Below, in pieces: positions 29,073 through 41,137 of a DNA stretch of 64,000 nt (position 1 is its first letter; each line of letters begins with the position of its first letter). The position numbers were made by a program, and so were the translations under genes. The notes below the pieces were generated by a model, which saw nothing but the letters and a program-made list of their open reading frames with translations, was not told the origin of the DNA and did not search any database. Source of the stretch: Acidobacteria bacterium RIFCSPLOWO2_12_FULL_66_21 (GTDB lineage Bacteria > Acidobacteriota > Vicinamibacteria > Vicinamibacterales > 2-12-FULL-66-21); NCBI GenBank assembly GCA_001767455.1, contig MELC01000067.1, positions 34,721 to 98,720 of the forward strand, written 5' to 3'.

Positions 29073-29178
29073 CCCGGCGGCCCCTCTGTCCAGGAAGGCC
29101 CACACTTCCCCGACCGCACTGGCGTCATGGCGGGCCGTAGCATACGCCGTCTGTCAGCTGAACCAAGGAGTCGCGGAA

Positions 29179-32100
29179 ATGAGAACACTTCGTCTCGGCG
29201 TGATCCTCTGCGCGGCGCTCCTCGCCGCCACGCCCGCCGCCTGGGCGCAGGTCCGCATCACCGGCGCCATCGCAGGAACCGTCAAGGACTCGTCGGGCGC
29301 CGTCGTCCCGGGCGCCGCCGTGGTGCTGAAGGATGAAGGCACCAACGCCACCCAGGAGGCCGTGACGAACAACTCCGGCCTGTTCCTCTTTCCGGACCTG
29401 AACCACGGCACCTTCCAGATCACCGTGAGGCTCGAAGGCTTCCAGACCGCCGTCGTCAACAAGGTCATCGTCGAGGCGGGCCGCAACACCGACCTCGTCG
29501 TGAAGCTCGCGATCGGCAGCATCGGGGAGACGATCACCGTCGAAGGCGCGTCTCCGGTGCTGGAACAGACGTCGAACCTGATTGCCGGCACGGTGAACAA
29601 CCGGTCCATCAACAACCTGCCCTACGCGAGCCGCGATGCGTTCGGATTCGCGCGGCTGGTCCCGGGTTCGGCGGCGCCGCAAGGCGGCAGCCCGCACTAC
29701 AACGGCATGCCCGGAGGCACGATCAACCCGACGATCGACGGGATCAACAACTCGTCGAACGGCTGGAAGAGCGGCGGCACGAGCTTCTTCGGCACGGTGC
29801 CCGCACGGCTGGGCGCGATCGAGGAAGTGACGGTCGAGACGCTCGGCGCGGGAGCGGAGTCGGCGGGCACCGGCGGCGTCAGCCTCAAGTTCGTCACCAA
29901 GCGCGGCACGAGCCAGTACCGCGGATCGGGCTTCTGGCAGGGACGCAACGAGTTCTTCAACGCGAACAGCTTCAGCAACAACCGGCAGGGGCTCGCCAAG
30001 AACAAGCTGCGGCGCCACGACTTCGGCGGCAACTTCGGCGGACCGCTGATCCCGACCGGCAAGCTGCGCGACAAGGTGTTCCTCTTCATCAACTACGAAG
30101 AGGAGTACATCCCGCAGACCGCCACCCGGACGCAGACGATGCTCCAGGCGGAGGCCCAGTCAGGCGTCTTCCGGTATCAGACGTCCAGCGGCGAAGTCCG
30201 GACGGCCAACCTCCTGGATATCGCCGCCAAGAACGGCTTCCCCTCTGCGAAGGATCCGCTCATTGCGTCGATCCTGGCGAAGCAGAACGACGCGCGGGGC
30301 TACGGGGTTGTCGACAACACGAGTAACAACCTGCGCACCGAAAGGCTGTCGTGGCGCGAGCCGCAGAAGACGCTCAACTACTACCCGACGGCGCGGCTGG
30401 ACGTCCAGATAAAGCCGAACCTCGCCGTGATGGGCAGCTGGAACTTCTACCGGCAGTGGACGTCCGGCCGGCGCATCTGGCCGCTGCCCGGATACCCGCC
30501 GCAGGCGGACACGCAGATCCGCGCCTGGTGGGTCGCCTCGACCGGCGTGAACTGGGCGATCAATCCGCGGACGCACAACGAGTTCCGCTACGGCGTGCAG
30601 CACAGCGGTGACGTCATCCCGTACCGCGAAGCGAAGTACTACGAGCAGCTGAACGGCGTCGTCAACGGCTTGCCCGCGCGATTGTCGATGCCGTTCGTCT
30701 CGGGCATGGCGAACGATGCGGCGCCGATCACCGGACGGCACTACATCACGACCATCTACGACACGTTGACGATGATCCGCGGCAATCACTCCTTCAAGTT
30801 CGGCGGTTCCTTCCGCGCGACCAACTGGCGTGACACGTCGCTCGATGCGCCGGGCTCGAACGGGTTCCTCGGCCTGCCGCAGTATGCGATCGGATCGCCG
30901 ACGGGCGATCCGGTGCAGTCGATCTTCAATTCGACGTCGATGCCCGGCATCTCGAGCAGCGACCTGAACACCGTGTACCAGCTGTACTCGCTGCTGACCG
31001 GGCGCGTCTCGTCGGTCTCCACGGGCCGGATCCTCGACCCGGCCACGCTTCAGTATTCCGACAAGGTCTACCGCGAGAACTGGACGGCGTCGAACTTCGG
31101 CGGCCTGTTCGCCGAGGACTCGTGGCGGATGAACTCGAACTTCACGCTGAACTACGGCCTGCGCTATGAGATTCCAGGCGCGCAGTTCAGCAAGCTGCAG
31201 AACGCCAACTTCCCCGACCTGGCGAACCTCTACGGGCCGTCCACGGCGCTCTTCCACCCAGGGGAGCTGAACGGCGTACAGGACCCGACCATCAGGCGGG
31301 GCCGGACGCCCTACAAGACCGACTGGAACAACTTCGCGCCGAACGCCGGCTTCGCCTGGACGCCGATGGCCAACGGCGGACTGCTGGCGCGGCTGCTCGG
31401 CAAGGGGCGGGACAGCGTCGTCCGCGGGAGCTACTCGCTCTCGTACTATGACGAAGGCACGAACATGTTTGCCTTCAATGCCGGCAGCAATCCCGGTCTC
31501 GGACAGACGCTCAGGCTCCAGCCGGGGATCGGCTTCCAGCCTGGACAGTTGACGCTCCAGACGCCGCTGCCTCCCTTCGTGATGTTCCCGACCGAGTACA
31601 AGGAAGTCTTCCCGCAGTCCGACTTCACGTTCGCCAACAACTTCAGGACCATGGACAGCGACCTGAAGTCGCCGTACGTGCACTCGTATAACATCGGGTT
31701 CCAGCGGCAGATCATGAAGGACACCGTGGTCGAAGTCCGCTACGTCGGCACGCGCGGCAACAACATCTGGCGTACCAACAACATCAACGAAGTGAACATC
31801 TTCGAGAACGGCTTCCTCGACGAGTTCAAGAAGGCGCAGAACAACCTGGCCATCAGCTCGGCGGCGGGCGTGAACAGCTTCGCCAACCGCGGGCTCCCCG
31901 GCCAGGTGCCGCTCCCGATCTTCGAGACGGCGTTCGGCCCGCGGGGATCGGCGCCGGCGCTGTCAGGCTCGCAGGGATTCACGAACGGCGGATTCATCAC
32001 GGCCCTGCAGCAGGGGACGGCGGGCTCGCTCGCCAACAGCATCGCGGGCAACGCGAACTACGTCTGCCGCCTGTACGGCAACACGTTCGCCCCCTGCACG

Positions 32101-32985
32101 CGCCTGGGCTACAACGCGCCCGGCACGTATCCGATCAACATGTTCTACGCGAACCCGTTCGCCGGCAGCCAGGGCGCGTGGCTCGTGGACGACGAGTCCC
32201 GCACGCGGTACAACGCGCTGCAGCTCGAGCTGCGGCGCCGCTACTCGAAGGGTGTCCAGCTGAACGCCAACTACACGCTCGGCAGGAGCACCGGCGACAT
32301 CTGGGGCGAGGATTCGATCCAGGCGGTCAACTACCGCACGCTGCGCGACAAGTCGCTCGACAACATGACGGCCCACTACGACGTGCGGCACCAGTACCAG
32401 ACGTATGGCACCTACGATCTGCCGTTCGGCAAGACGCGGCACTTCAAGATCGCGAACCCCGTCCTGGACGCGATCGTCGGCGGCTGGACGATCGGCGGCA
32501 CGTTGACGGCACAGTCCGGCTCCCCGTTCCGGCTCACGAGCGGCCGCGCCACGTTCAATCAGTACGACTCGGGCGTCGTCCTGGTCAACGGCACGACGGT
32601 CAAGGACCTCCAGAAGGCGATTCACTGGAGCAAGGGCCCGGGCGTGTCGCTGCTCTGGATCGACCCGAAGTACATCGGACCGGACGGCCGCGCGAACCCG
32701 GAGTTCATCCAGGTCCCCTCGACCCCGGGTGAGCTGGGACAGTTCGTAATCCTGCGGGGCAAGGCGAACTGGTCGCTCGACGCGTCGCTGAACAAGGACG
32801 TCGACCTGCCCGGGCGGACGGCGCTCAGGATTCACGTGACGATGCAGAACGTGCTGAATCACCCGATTTTCGGCACTCCGAACTGGAACGGCAACCCGAG
32901 CATCAACAGCTCGACGTTTGGCCAGACGACGAACCCGATCAACGGCGCACGGCAGATGTACATCCGCGGGGAGATCAGGTTCTGA
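29179..32985 (+). CDS. Oar-like TonB-dependent receptor (intact)
   Basis: This is a 1268-residue outer-membrane transporter energised by TonB. The ATG at 29179 has AAGGAG upstream. The signal peptide ends at AAWAQ; the carboxypeptidase-regulatory domain (ITGAIAGTVKDSSGAVVPGAAVVLKD) is followed by the plug (YASRDAFGFARLVPGSA), the barrel with NFGGPLIPTGKLRDKVFLFINYEEEY, and a C-terminal RQMYIRGEIRF ending in aromatic Phe, as needed for BAM assembly. It is the complete paralogue of the remnant at 24416 and sits behind paired LacI-type operators. GH127 follows, so arabinofuranoside-containing oligosaccharides are a reasonable cargo guess. Confidence 0.95.
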   Translation: MRTLRLGVILCAALLAATPAAWAQVRITGAIAGTVKDSSGAVVPGAAVVLKDEGTNATQEAVTNNSGLFLFPDLNHGTFQITVRLEGFQTAVVNKVIVEAGRNTDLVVKLAIGSIGETITVEGASPVLEQTSNLIAGTVNNRSINNLPYASRDAFGFARLVPGSAAPQGGSPHYNGMPGGTINPTIDGINNSSNGWKSGGTSFFGTVPARLGAIEEVTVETLGAGAESAGTGGVSLKFVTKRGTSQYRGSGFWQGRNEFFNANSFSNNRQGLAKNKLRRHDFGGNFGGPLIPTGKLRDKVFLFINYEEEYIPQTATRTQTMLQAEAQSGVFRYQTSSGEVRTANLLDIAAKNGFPSAKDPLIASILAKQNDARGYGVVDNTSNNLRTERLSWREPQKTLNYYPTARLDVQIKPNLAVMGSWNFYRQWTSGRRIWPLPGYPPQADTQIRAWWVASTGVNWAINPRTHNEFRYGVQHSGDVIPYREAKYYEQLNGVVNGLPARLSMPFVSGMANDAAPITGRHYITTIYDTLTMIRGNHSFKFGGSFRATNWRDTSLDAPGSNGFLGLPQYAIGSPTGDPVQSIFNSTSMPGISSSDLNTVYQLYSLLTGRVSSVSTGRILDPATLQYSDKVYRENWTASNFGGLFAEDSWRMNSNFTLNYGLRYEIPGAQFSKLQNANFPDLANLYGPSTALFHPGELNGVQDPTIRRGRTPYKTDWNNFAPNAGFAWTPMANGGLLARLLGKGRDSVVRGSYSLSYYDEGTNMFAFNAGSNPGLGQTLRLQPGIGFQPGQLTLQTPLPPFVMFPTEYKEVFPQSDFTFANNFRTMDSDLKSPYVHSYNIGFQRQIMKDTVVEVRYVGTRGNNIWRTNNINEVNIFENGFLDEFKKAQNNLAISSAAGVNSFANRGLPGQVPLPIFETAFGPRGSAPALSGSQGFTNGGFITALQQGTAGSLANSIAGNANYVCRLYGNTFAPCTRLGYNAPGTYPINMFYANPFAGSQGAWLVDDESRTRYNALQLELRRRYSKGVQLNANYTLGRSTGDIWGEDSIQAVNYRTLRDKSLDNMTAHYDVRHQYQTYGTYDLPFGKTRHFKIANPVLDAIVGGWTIGGTLTAQSGSPFRLTSGRATFNQYDSGVVLVNGTTVKDLQKAIHWSKGPGVSLLWIDPKYIGPDGRANPEFIQVPSTPGELGQFVILRGKANWSLDASLNKDVDLPGRTALRIHVTMQNVLNHPIFGTPNWNGNPSINSSTFGQTTNPINGARQMYIRGEIRF

Positions 32986-33098
32986 AACACTGAGGAACAC
33001 GGAACGACACGGAAGGACACGGTATGGTTTTCTGTGTTCTTCTGTGTTCTTCCGTGGTTTTTGTATTCTGTGTTCTTCTGCGGTAGAAGAGGTCCAGG
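32986..33098. repeat. ACACGG / CCGTGT degenerate repeat hairpin
   Basis: AACACGGAACGACACGGAAGGACACGG faces TTCTGTGTTCTTCTGTGTTCTTCCGTGG. The two halves can pair as an imperfect hairpin right after the receptor stop, so it may end transcription. The same repeat type occurs at 2915-2990. No operator was seen before GH127. Confidence 0.5.
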
Positions 33099-35636
33099 AT
33101 GAAACTCCCGGTCAGAACCTCCGTGGCGGTGTCAGCGGTCGCGATCGCAGTGGCTGCAACAACGGCGGGGCACGGGCAGTCGGCGGTGCACGATTACCCG
33201 GTCCAGCCGGTCCCCTTCACGAGCGTCCACCTGGCCGACGTGTTCTGGGCGCCGCGGATCGAGACGAACCGCACGGCGACGATCCCGGCCGCGTTCCAGC
33301 AGTGCGAGCTGACCGGACGCGTGGATCTGTTCGTCCGCGCGGCCAAGGCGCTGCGCGGCGAAGAGCACGACCTGAAGGCGCCGGGCTATCCCTTCGACGA
33401 CACCGATGTCTACAAGGTGATCGAAGGCGCGTCGTACGCGCTGGCCGTGGATCCCGATCCGAAACTCGACGCGTACGTCGATGGTCTGATTGCGAAGGTC
33501 GTCGCCGCGCAGGAGCCTGACGGCTACATCTATACGACGCGCACGATCAACCCGAAGGAGCCGCACCCCTGGTCCCGCCCGGGACGCTGGGCCGGCGAGC
33601 GCGACGACAGCCACGAGCTGTACAACATGGGGCACCTGATCGAGGCGGCCGTCGCCCACAACATCTCCACCGGCAAGACGAATCTCCTGACGGTCGCGAC
33701 GAAGGCCGCGGACCTGCTCGTGGCGACGTTCGGGCCGGGCAAGCGATCCATCTGGCCGGGACACCAGATCACCGAGATGGCGCTCGTCCGCCTCTACCGT
33801 CTCACCGGCAAGGAAGAGTACCTGAGCCTCGCGAAGTTCATGCTCGACGAGCGCGGCCCGACTACCCCGCCGTCCGGCGAGCGCGTGAACCCGCGCGGCC
33901 TCGACTACAACCAGGCCCAGGCGAAGGTGATCGAGCAGAGCGAACCGGTCGGACATGCCGTCCGTGCGATGTACATGTATTCCGGCATGGCCGACGTCGC
34001 GGCGCTGACCGGCGACCAGAAGATGCGTGCGGCCGGCCTCCGCATCTGGGACAACCTGATCAAGTCGAAGATGTACCTGACCGGCGGCATCGGCGCGGCG
34101 GGCGGCCACGAGGGGTTTGGCGACCCGTACGAGCTGCCGAACATGCAGGCGTACAACGAGACGTGCGCGTCGGTCGGCATGGACTACTGGAACCAGCGGC
34201 TGTTCCTGCTCGAAGGGGACGCGAAGTTCGTGGACGTGCTGGAGCGCACGCTCTTCAACGGATTGATTTCGGGCGTGTCGCTCGACGGCAAGACGTTCTT
34301 CTATCCCAACCCCCTCGAGTCGATCGGCCAGCACGCGCGGCAGGAGTGGTTCGGCGTCGCGTGCTGCCCGGGCAACATCACCCGGTTCATGGCGTCCGTC
34401 CCCGGCTACATCTACGCGGTCAGACCCGGACCCGGCGGCGGCGCACTCTACGTGAACCTGTACGCCGGCGGCACGGCGGACATCGACATGCCAGGCGGCA
34501 AAGTGAAGGTCGTGCAGGACACGCGGTATCCGTGGGACGGCGCGGTGAAACTGACGGTCACCCCCGCGACACCTCGCGAGTTCACGATCAACTTGCGCAT
34601 TCCCGGATGGGCGCGCAACGAACCGGTGCCGAGCGATTTGTATCGATTCATGGACAAGGTGACAACGCCCGCAACGCTGAAGGTCAACGGCCGTCAGGTG
34701 ATCGACCAGCTCATGTCGAAGGGCTACGTCGGGGCGACCCGCACGTGGAAGGCGGGGGACGTCATCGAGCTGAACCTTCCGATGCCGGTGCGGCGCGTCG
34801 TCGCGAACCCGCAGGTCGTGGCGGATCGGGACCGCGTAGCGCTGCAGCGGGGTCCGATCCTCTACGCGGCCGAGTGGCCCGATAACCCGAACGGCAAGGT
34901 GCGCAATGTCGTCCTGCCCGACACCGCCACGCTGACCTCCGAGTTCCGGCCGGACCTGCTGCGCGGCGTGCAGGTCGTCAGGGGAACAGCGTTCGGCCTG
35001 TCCCTGGACGCGCAGGGCAAGATCGTCAAGGCGCAGCAACCGTTCATGGCCATCCCATACGCGACGTGGGCGAATCGCGGCCGCGGACAGATGGCCGTGT
35101 GGCTCGCGCGCACGGACGCCGCCGCGTATCCGACGCCGTATCCGACCGTCGCCACGACCAGCAAGGTCACCACGTCGCGCTCGTCGAAGACCCCGCAGAA
35201 CATCGTGGACGGCGAGGAGCCGCGGTCGTCGAGCGACTCGACGTCGTACTTCGACTGGTGGCCGCGCAACGGCTGCAAGCCCGGCGAAACCGCGGGGCCG
35301 CCGGCCCCCGCGCAGCCGGGGGCCGCCCAGCGCCGGGGCTGCAGCGACGGGGAGTGGGTCGAGATGACGTTTGCGCAGCCGGCCCGCGTCTCGCAGGCGG
35401 AGGTCTACTGGTTCGACGACACCGGCCGTGGAGGCGTACGCGTGCCCACATCGTGGCGTCTGTTGTATAAGGAGGGGGACGCATGGAAACCGGTCGAGAC
35501 CGCTGCCCCCTTCGGCACGGCGAAGGACGCCTGGAACAAGGTGACCTTCAGCCCCGTCACGGCCGCCGCGCTTCGCATCGAGCTGAAGATGCAGCCGGGG
35601 GTGTCCGCCGGCGTGCAGGAGTGGAAGGTGAAATGA
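33099..35636 (+). CDS. Secreted GH127 beta-L-arabinofuranosidase with C-terminal discoidin-like module
   Basis: This 845-residue retaining enzyme of the DUF1680/GH127 family cleaves beta-L-arabinofuranosides, as in extensin glycans. A signal peptide is present. Compared with Bifidobacterium HypBA1, the zinc/nucleophile set is visible: Glu and Cys in YNETCAS and the Cys pair in VACCPGN (first Cys is the expected nucleophile). The Glu in GGHEGFG, 16 residues before the ETC Glu, matches the acid/base. About residues 750-845 form an extra beta-sandwich (EWVEMTF ... SWRLLYKEGD ... ALRIELKM) also found in the DUF5695-like protein. Its TGA overlaps the next ATG. Confidence 0.93.
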   Translation: MKLPVRTSVAVSAVAIAVAATTAGHGQSAVHDYPVQPVPFTSVHLADVFWAPRIETNRTATIPAAFQQCELTGRVDLFVRAAKALRGEEHDLKAPGYPFDDTDVYKVIEGASYALAVDPDPKLDAYVDGLIAKVVAAQEPDGYIYTTRTINPKEPHPWSRPGRWAGERDDSHELYNMGHLIEAAVAHNISTGKTNLLTVATKAADLLVATFGPGKRSIWPGHQITEMALVRLYRLTGKEEYLSLAKFMLDERGPTTPPSGERVNPRGLDYNQAQAKVIEQSEPVGHAVRAMYMYSGMADVAALTGDQKMRAAGLRIWDNLIKSKMYLTGGIGAAGGHEGFGDPYELPNMQAYNETCASVGMDYWNQRLFLLEGDAKFVDVLERTLFNGLISGVSLDGKTFFYPNPLESIGQHARQEWFGVACCPGNITRFMASVPGYIYAVRPGPGGGALYVNLYAGGTADIDMPGGKVKVVQDTRYPWDGAVKLTVTPATPREFTINLRIPGWARNEPVPSDLYRFMDKVTTPATLKVNGRQVIDQLMSKGYVGATRTWKAGDVIELNLPMPVRRVVANPQVVADRDRVALQRGPILYAAEWPDNPNGKVRNVVLPDTATLTSEFRPDLLRGVQVVRGTAFGLSLDAQGKIVKAQQPFMAIPYATWANRGRGQMAVWLARTDAAAYPTPYPTVATTSKVTTSRSSKTPQNIVDGEEPRSSSDSTSYFDWWPRNGCKPGETAGPPAPAQPGAAQRRGCSDGEWVEMTFAQPARVSQAEVYWFDDTGRGGVRVPTSWRLLYKEGDAWKPVETAAPFGTAKDAWNKVTFSPVTAAALRIELKMQPGVSAGVQEWKVK

Positions 35637-37918
35637 AGGCTGGTCTCACCCGGAAGGCAGCAGCCATCACGGCCGCGGGGATTCTCGCGGCCGTTGGCTT
35701 TTCTGGGGTCCTCTCGGCGCAGCTTCCCGACCGCCTCGACGATCAGCTGCGCGCCATCTTCGAGCGTGGAGAGTACACGGCGGAAACCGTGGGCCAGACG
35801 GCGTGGCTGGACGACGGGAGACGCTACACGGCGCTGACGCGCGGCCAGCAGCGCGATCTCGTCGCCTACGATACCGAGACCGGTCGATCCGAGCTGCTGG
35901 TCGCCGCGAAGTCCCTGGCGCTGAAAGGGACCGACAAGCCGCTCCCGATCGCCGGGTACTCGTGGTCGCCCGACAGGAGCAGACTGCTGATTTTCACGAA
36001 CACCCGCAAGGTGTGGCGGCAGAACACCCGCGGGGATTACTACGTCCTCACGCGCGCGAGCGGCGCGCTGAAGAAGCTCGGCGCCGGCGCCCCGGAAGCG
36101 TCGCTCATGTTCGCGAAGTTCTCCCCCGACGGCCGGCGCGTCGCGTACGTCCGCGCCGAGAACATCTACGTCGAGGATCTCTCGACCGGCCGGATCACGC
36201 CGCTGACGAAGGACGGCGGCGGCGACGTGATCAACGGCACGTCCGACTGGGTCAACGAAGAGGAATTCAGCATTCGGGACGGTTTCCGGTGGAGCCCCGA
36301 CGGGCGCGCGATCGCCTACTGGCAGTTCAACACGTCTGGCGTCAGCCGCTTCACGCTCATCAACGACACCGACGCGCTGTACCCGAAGACGACGGTGTAT
36401 CCGTATCCGAAGCCCGGCACCACGAATTCGGCGGTGCGCGTCGGCATCGTGCCGTCGGCGGGCGGCGCCACGACGTGGGTGAAGACGCCGGGAGCGCCGC
36501 GCGACTTCTACATCCCGCGCATCGACTGGGTCGACGTCGGCACGCTCGTCCTCCAGCACATGAACCGCCTGCAGAACACCAACGACGTCCTGCTCGCCGA
36601 CCGCGCGACCGGCAACGTGCGCCGCGTACTCCGCGATCAGTCGCGGGCGTGGGTCGAGGAGATGGACGAGGTCGTGTGGCTGCGTCCAAAGGGGACTCCG
36701 GCCGGGCGCGCGACCGAGTTCGTGTGGCTCTCCGAGAAGGACGGCTGGCGCCACGCGTATGCGGTTCCGCGCGACGGCGGGCGCGAGCGCCTGCTCACGA
36801 AGTTCGACGGGGACGTCGCGGCCATCGACGCCGTCGACACGGCCGGCGGTCGCTTGTACTTCACGGCCTCTCCCGGAAAGTCCACCGAGCGCTATCTCCA
36901 CATGGCGCGCCTCGACGGCGACGGCGCCAGCCAGCGCGTGACGCCGCAGGATCAGCCCGGCACCCACACCTACAACATCTCCCCGGATGGACGATGGGCG
37001 ATGCATACGTGGTCGCGGTTCGATGTGGTGCCGCGCACGGATATCGTCAGCCTGCCGGATCACCGGAGCGTGCGGACCCTGGTCGACAACGCGGCGCTCG
37101 CGAAGAAGATCGCCGCCATCGTGTCGCCGCCGGTCGAGTTCCTGAAGGTCGATGTCGGCGGGGGCGTGACGCTCGACGGCTACATGCTGAAGCCCAGGCG
37201 ATTCGACGCGTCGCGCAAGCACCCCGTGCTCGTCCACGTTTACGGCGAGCCGGCAGGCACGACGGTGAACGACCGCTGGGGATCGTCGGGGATGCTCTTC
37301 CACCGCGCCCTCACGGACGAAGGCTTCATCGTCGTCTCGTTCGACAATCGCGGGACGCCCGCGCTGAAGGGAGCGGACTGGCGCAAGGTCGTTTACGGTG
37401 CGGTCGGTGAGCTGTCGGCGAAGGAACAGGCCGCGGCGATTCGCGCGCTCGGCGCCGAGCGGCCGTACGTCGATCTGTCGCGCGTGGCGGTCTGGGGGTG
37501 GAGCGGCGGCGGGTCCAACACGCTGAACGCGATGTTCCGGTATCCCGACGTTTACAAGGCCGGCATCTCGGTCGCGCCGGTTCCGGATCAGCGGCTCTAC
37601 GACACGATCTACCAGGAACGCTACATGGGGCTCCCGGACCAGAACGCCAAAGGGTACCTCGCGGGGTCGCCGATCAACTTCGCCGAAGGGCTGAAGGGAC
37701 GGCTGCTCGTCGTGCACGGCAGCGGCGACGACAACGTGCATTACCAGGGCACGGAGCGGCTGATCAACAGGCTGGTCGCACTCGGGAAGACATTCGATGT
37801 GATGGTCTATCCGAATCGCACGCACGGCATCTCGGAAGGCTCTGGAACGCTGCTGCACGTGTATCGGCTCGTCGCCCGTTATCTGTTGGAACACGTACCC
37901 CATGACGGGCAGCCCTGA
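35633..37918 (+). CDS. Secreted S9 family peptidase (dipeptidyl-peptidase IV-like)
   Basis: This protein of 761 residues starts at the ATG at 35633, overlapping the GH127 stop (ATGA), so the two are translationally coupled. Signal peptide (ILAAVGFSGVLSAQ), DPP-IV propeller with the EExF-like segment DWVNEEEFSIRDGF, and hydrolase domain with Ser624 in WGWSGGGSN, Asp699 in HGSGDDNVHY and His731 in NRTHGISEG are all visible. The Glu-Glu pair typically binds the substrate N-terminus in DPP-IV, so it should release N-terminal dipeptides. Coupling to a beta-arabinofuranosidase suggests joint breakdown of arabinosylated hydroxyproline-rich glycoproteins. Its 3' 342 bp recur at 43.2 kb. Confidence 0.93.
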   Translation: MKAGLTRKAAAITAAGILAAVGFSGVLSAQLPDRLDDQLRAIFERGEYTAETVGQTAWLDDGRRYTALTRGQQRDLVAYDTETGRSELLVAAKSLALKGTDKPLPIAGYSWSPDRSRLLIFTNTRKVWRQNTRGDYYVLTRASGALKKLGAGAPEASLMFAKFSPDGRRVAYVRAENIYVEDLSTGRITPLTKDGGGDVINGTSDWVNEEEFSIRDGFRWSPDGRAIAYWQFNTSGVSRFTLINDTDALYPKTTVYPYPKPGTTNSAVRVGIVPSAGGATTWVKTPGAPRDFYIPRIDWVDVGTLVLQHMNRLQNTNDVLLADRATGNVRRVLRDQSRAWVEEMDEVVWLRPKGTPAGRATEFVWLSEKDGWRHAYAVPRDGGRERLLTKFDGDVAAIDAVDTAGGRLYFTASPGKSTERYLHMARLDGDGASQRVTPQDQPGTHTYNISPDGRWAMHTWSRFDVVPRTDIVSLPDHRSVRTLVDNAALAKKIAAIVSPPVEFLKVDVGGGVTLDGYMLKPRRFDASRKHPVLVHVYGEPAGTTVNDRWGSSGMLFHRALTDEGFIVVSFDNRGTPALKGADWRKVVYGAVGELSAKEQAAAIRALGAERPYVDLSRVAVWGWSGGGSNTLNAMFRYPDVYKAGISVAPVPDQRLYDTIYQERYMGLPDQNAKGYLAGSPINFAEGLKGRLLVVHGSGDDNVHYQGTERLINRLVALGKTFDVMVYPNRTHGISEGSGTLLHVYRLVARYLLEHVPHDGQP

Positions 37919-38098
37919 AGGGCAGCGCTACAGGAAGCACGCCATGACGGGCAGCCCTGTTTACGCGTGATCCGGTAGCGCAGCCCTTTAGGGCTGCCAC
38001 GGCGCCGGACCAACGCCCTGTTGCCGCATACATCGTCCTCATTAGTACCGTCGCTTTCGCACAAACGCCGCCCGTCCAGACGCGGCCCGGCATGGCTC
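37577..38098. repeat. Segmental duplication, joined copy
   Basis: Bases 37577-38020 correspond without gaps to 43247-43690, and bases 38020-38098 correspond to 44553-44631 with one mismatch. The two source pieces, 862 bp apart at 43-44 kb, are directly joined here. The second piece encodes part of the signal peptide of the gene at 44532 but lacks its start. REP palindromes (GGCAGCCCT/AGGGCTGCC) at 37923-38000 are included. Confidence 0.9.
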
Positions 38099-38371
38099 GC
38101 ATTAAACTAAGGCCGTGTCGCGAGGGCCAGGTGACGGAAGATCCCTTATCGGACGGCGCTCGCCGTCTCCGACAGCGGCACATCCTCGGGGGCATCCAGT
38201 CCGTCGTCCGCAACGCGCCGCTCGACCACACGCGGGCGTACGCCACCAGCCCGACCGACGGGCCGCGCAAGCGTTGAGGCTGCTTCACGCGGCGGATCTC
38301 ACACAAATCTGACACAGCCGCGGCTGGAGCGGCAGCATAATCGGGTCTGAAGGCCTCCAGAGCAGACTGCC
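38099..38371. promoter_or_regulatory. Upstream region of the two-component operon with a candidate response-regulator site
   Basis: No convincing gene is present. TCACACAAATCTGACA at 38299-38314 matches TCACACGAAGCTGACA at 41066-41081 in 14 of 16 positions; both precede genes of this module. The motif resembles OmpR/PhoB-type CTGACA elements. It sits 58 bp before the kinase start. Confidence 0.5.
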
Positions 38372-41055
<2,684 letters not shown>

Positions 41056-41065
41056 CGGGCGCACT

Positions 41066-41081
41066 TCACACGAAGCTGACA
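41066..41081 (+). promoter_or_regulatory. Second candidate response-regulator site
   Basis: TCACACGAAGCTGACA, 14 of 16 identical to the site at 38299-38314. It overlaps the ATG at 41081 that opens the track ORF, which argues for a later translation start of the downstream gene. Confidence 0.5.
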
Positions 41082-41137
41082 TGAACGCCATCATCACTGC
41101 ACGTTCGAGCGGGAGCATGGCCGCGGAGGTCACGAGG

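Noticed and set aside
38092-38312. Two 60-65 residue ORFs upstream of the histidine kinase
   Set aside because: They start in duplicated signal-peptide sequence or overlap the candidate regulatory site, with no RBS or homology that I recognise.
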